In this document: one piece after another, positions 5,414-6,332 of the stretch | How the letters are laid out: each line of letters begins with the position of its first letter | How positions within the stretch are numbered: the first letter of the stretch is position 1 | Assembly (NCBI GenBank): GCA_012842235.1 | Contig: DUTE01000020.1 | Location: 1-6,332 of the forward strand | Direction: 5' to 3' | Source: Bacillota bacterium | Lineage (GTDB): Bacteria; Bacillota; DTU065 | DNA: 6,332 nucleotides | Translations under genes and position numbers: made by a program | The notes under the pieces: generated by a model | What the model was told of the DNA's origin: nothing | Database searches by the model: none | Seen by the model: only the letters and a program-made list of their open reading frames with translations

Positions 5414-6217
5414 TTGCGGGTATTATTAGTAGGAGATATTGTAGGCCGTCCTGGGAGAAATTTGATAAGCTCGGTATTACCTAAGCTAAGAAAAGAAAAA
5501 GAGATCGACTTAGTTATTGCCAATGGTGAAAATGCTGCAGGTGGATTTGGTCTTACCCAAGATACACTTATAGATATTCAAAAAGCAGGAGTAGATGTGG
5601 TTACAAGTGGTAATCATATTTGGGATAAACGAGATGTCGCCGAATTGATTGACTCTGAACCACGTTTATTAAGACCAGCAAATTACCCAGTAGGGGTTGC
5701 TGGCACAGGAAGTTTAGTATTTGAACATAAAGGTATTAAGGTTGGCGTTATTAATTTAGCTGGTCGGGTCTTTATGGAACCAATAGACTGCCCTTTTCGG
5801 AAAGTGAAACAAATTCTTGAAGAGATGAAAGAAAAGACTAATCTTATTTTTGTCGATTTTCATGCTGAAGCCACTAGTGAAAAAGAGGCAATGGGTTTTT
5901 ATCTCGATGGATTGGTAACAGCTGTAGTTGGTACACATACCCATGTACCAACAGGAGACGAAAGAATCTTAAAAGGTGGCACAGCTTACCAAACAGATTT
6001 AGGTATGACCGGTCCACGTGATGCTGTTTTAGGTGTAGATAAAGATGTTATTATTGGCAAATTTTTAGAAGCGACACCGAGACGTTTTGAAATAGCCAAA
6101 GGTGCTGTATGGTTTTGTGGTTTAATTGTTGATGTGGATGCAAATAGTGGTAAAGCAAAAGCTATTGAGAGAGTTCGTCTTGAATGGGAAGACCATGAAC
6201 TACCTTGGGTAAAATAG
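5414..6217 (+). CDS. ymdB: YmdB-family metallophosphoesterase
   Basis: This is a dinuclear-metal phosphoesterase. The B. subtilis relative hydrolyses cyclic nucleotide monophosphates and affects biofilm and motility genes. It is often encoded next to RNase Y. The TTG start at 5414 follows GGGAGGAG (5401-5408) with 5 bases between; the in-frame TTG at 5399 lies before that site and is rejected. The product has 267 residues, the usual length (B. subtilis about 264). Metal-ligand motifs are all present: Asp8 in GDIVGRPGR, Glu39-Asn40 in NGEN, Asn67-His68 in SGNHIWD, His150 in DFHAEATSEK, and His175 and His177 in GTHTHV. No membrane segment or signal peptide is seen, so it is cytoplasmic. It is not the E. 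coli macrodomain protein of the same name. Its last 34 codons form one arm of the inverted repeat at the window end, but the frame itself is intact. Confidence 0.92.
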   Translation: MRVLLVGDIVGRPGRNLISSVLPKLRKEKEIDLVIANGENAAGGFGLTQDTLIDIQKAGVDVVTSGNHIWDKRDVAELIDSEPRLLRPANYPVGVAGTGSLVFEHKGIKVGVINLAGRVFMEPIDCPFRKVKQILEEMKEKTNLIFVDFHAEATSEKEAMGFYLDGLVTAVVGTHTHVPTGDERILKGGTAYQTDLGMTGPRDAVLGVDKDVIIGKFLEATPRRFEIAKGAVWFCGLIVDVDANSGKAKAIERVRLEWEDHELPWVK

Positions 6218-6332
6218 CAAGAAATTGTATTTCTTTTACCAAGGTAGTTCATGGTCTTCCCATTCAAGACGAACTCTCTCAATAGCTTTTGCTTTACCAC
6301 TATTTGCATCCACATCAACAATTAAACCACAA
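6115..6332. repeat. 92-bp perfect inverted repeat at the window end, probable foldback artefact
   Basis: Bases 6115-6206, inside ymdB, are the exact reverse complement of 6241-6332, the last bases of the window. The arms extend inward by 7 more pairs after a one-base gap (GGG at 6207-6209 against CC at 6239-6240). The centre contains a further small hairpin, AAGAAAT/ATTTCTT (6219-6225 with 6229-6235). An inverted copy of coding sequence running to the very end of a sequence is typical of chimeras from whole-genome amplification or assembly. True sequence downstream of ymdB may therefore begin and end within about 6218-6235. Confidence 0.9.

Noticed and set aside
5986..6321. 111-codon reverse-strand frame crossing the end of ymdB
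   Set aside because: It is the antisense of ymdB, extended only by the inverted repeat at the window end.

Overview
The window looks like chromosomal DNA from a low-GC Gram-positive bacterium (Firmicutes, probably a clostridial or related lineage). The grounds are the gene order recA - recX - rny - ymdB on one strand, strong AGGAGG-type ribosome binding sites, A+T-rich codon use, and RNase Y and YmdB proteins that read like Bacillus/Clostridia orthologues. I cannot name the genus. The sequence may be a whole contig, because its last 92 bases fold back perfectly onto the end of ymdB.

Region 1 (1-3155) is a recA gene split into three exons by two different group II introns. Joining 124-634, 1277-1395 and 2733-3155 gives one uninterrupted 350-residue RecA with every expected motif. 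Intron 1 (635-1276, 642 nt) has no credible protein gene. It shows a GTGCG start, an EBS1 hairpin matching 7 nt of the upstream exon, a 34-nt domain V with a CGC triad, and a domain VI with a bulged A. Intron 2 (1396-2732, 1337 nt) has a GTGCG start, a domain V with an AGC triad, a very short domain VI with a bulged A, and one 306-308 residue reading frame. That protein resembles the maturase (X) domain of group II intron proteins but has lost the reverse-transcriptase catalytic core, including any YADD box. It also reads straight through domain V. A single RT-less maturase beside two introns recalls plant MatK. A promoter, a candidate LexA box and a possible 8-codon leader peptide precede recA.

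Region 2 (3148-3639) is recX, whose start overlaps the recA stop. RecX restrains RecA filaments, so RecA and its modulator are made together and recX translation probably depends on recA splicing. Region 3 (3623-5341) holds a near-consensus promoter, an 18-bp palindrome just after the predicted transcription start, rny (membrane-anchored endoribonuclease RNase Y) and a strong terminator. Region 4 (5346-6217) holds a possible promoter, a second terminator-like hairpin abutting the ribosome binding site, and ymdB (metallophosphoesterase). The window ends in a large inverted repeat that is most likely an amplification or assembly artefact.
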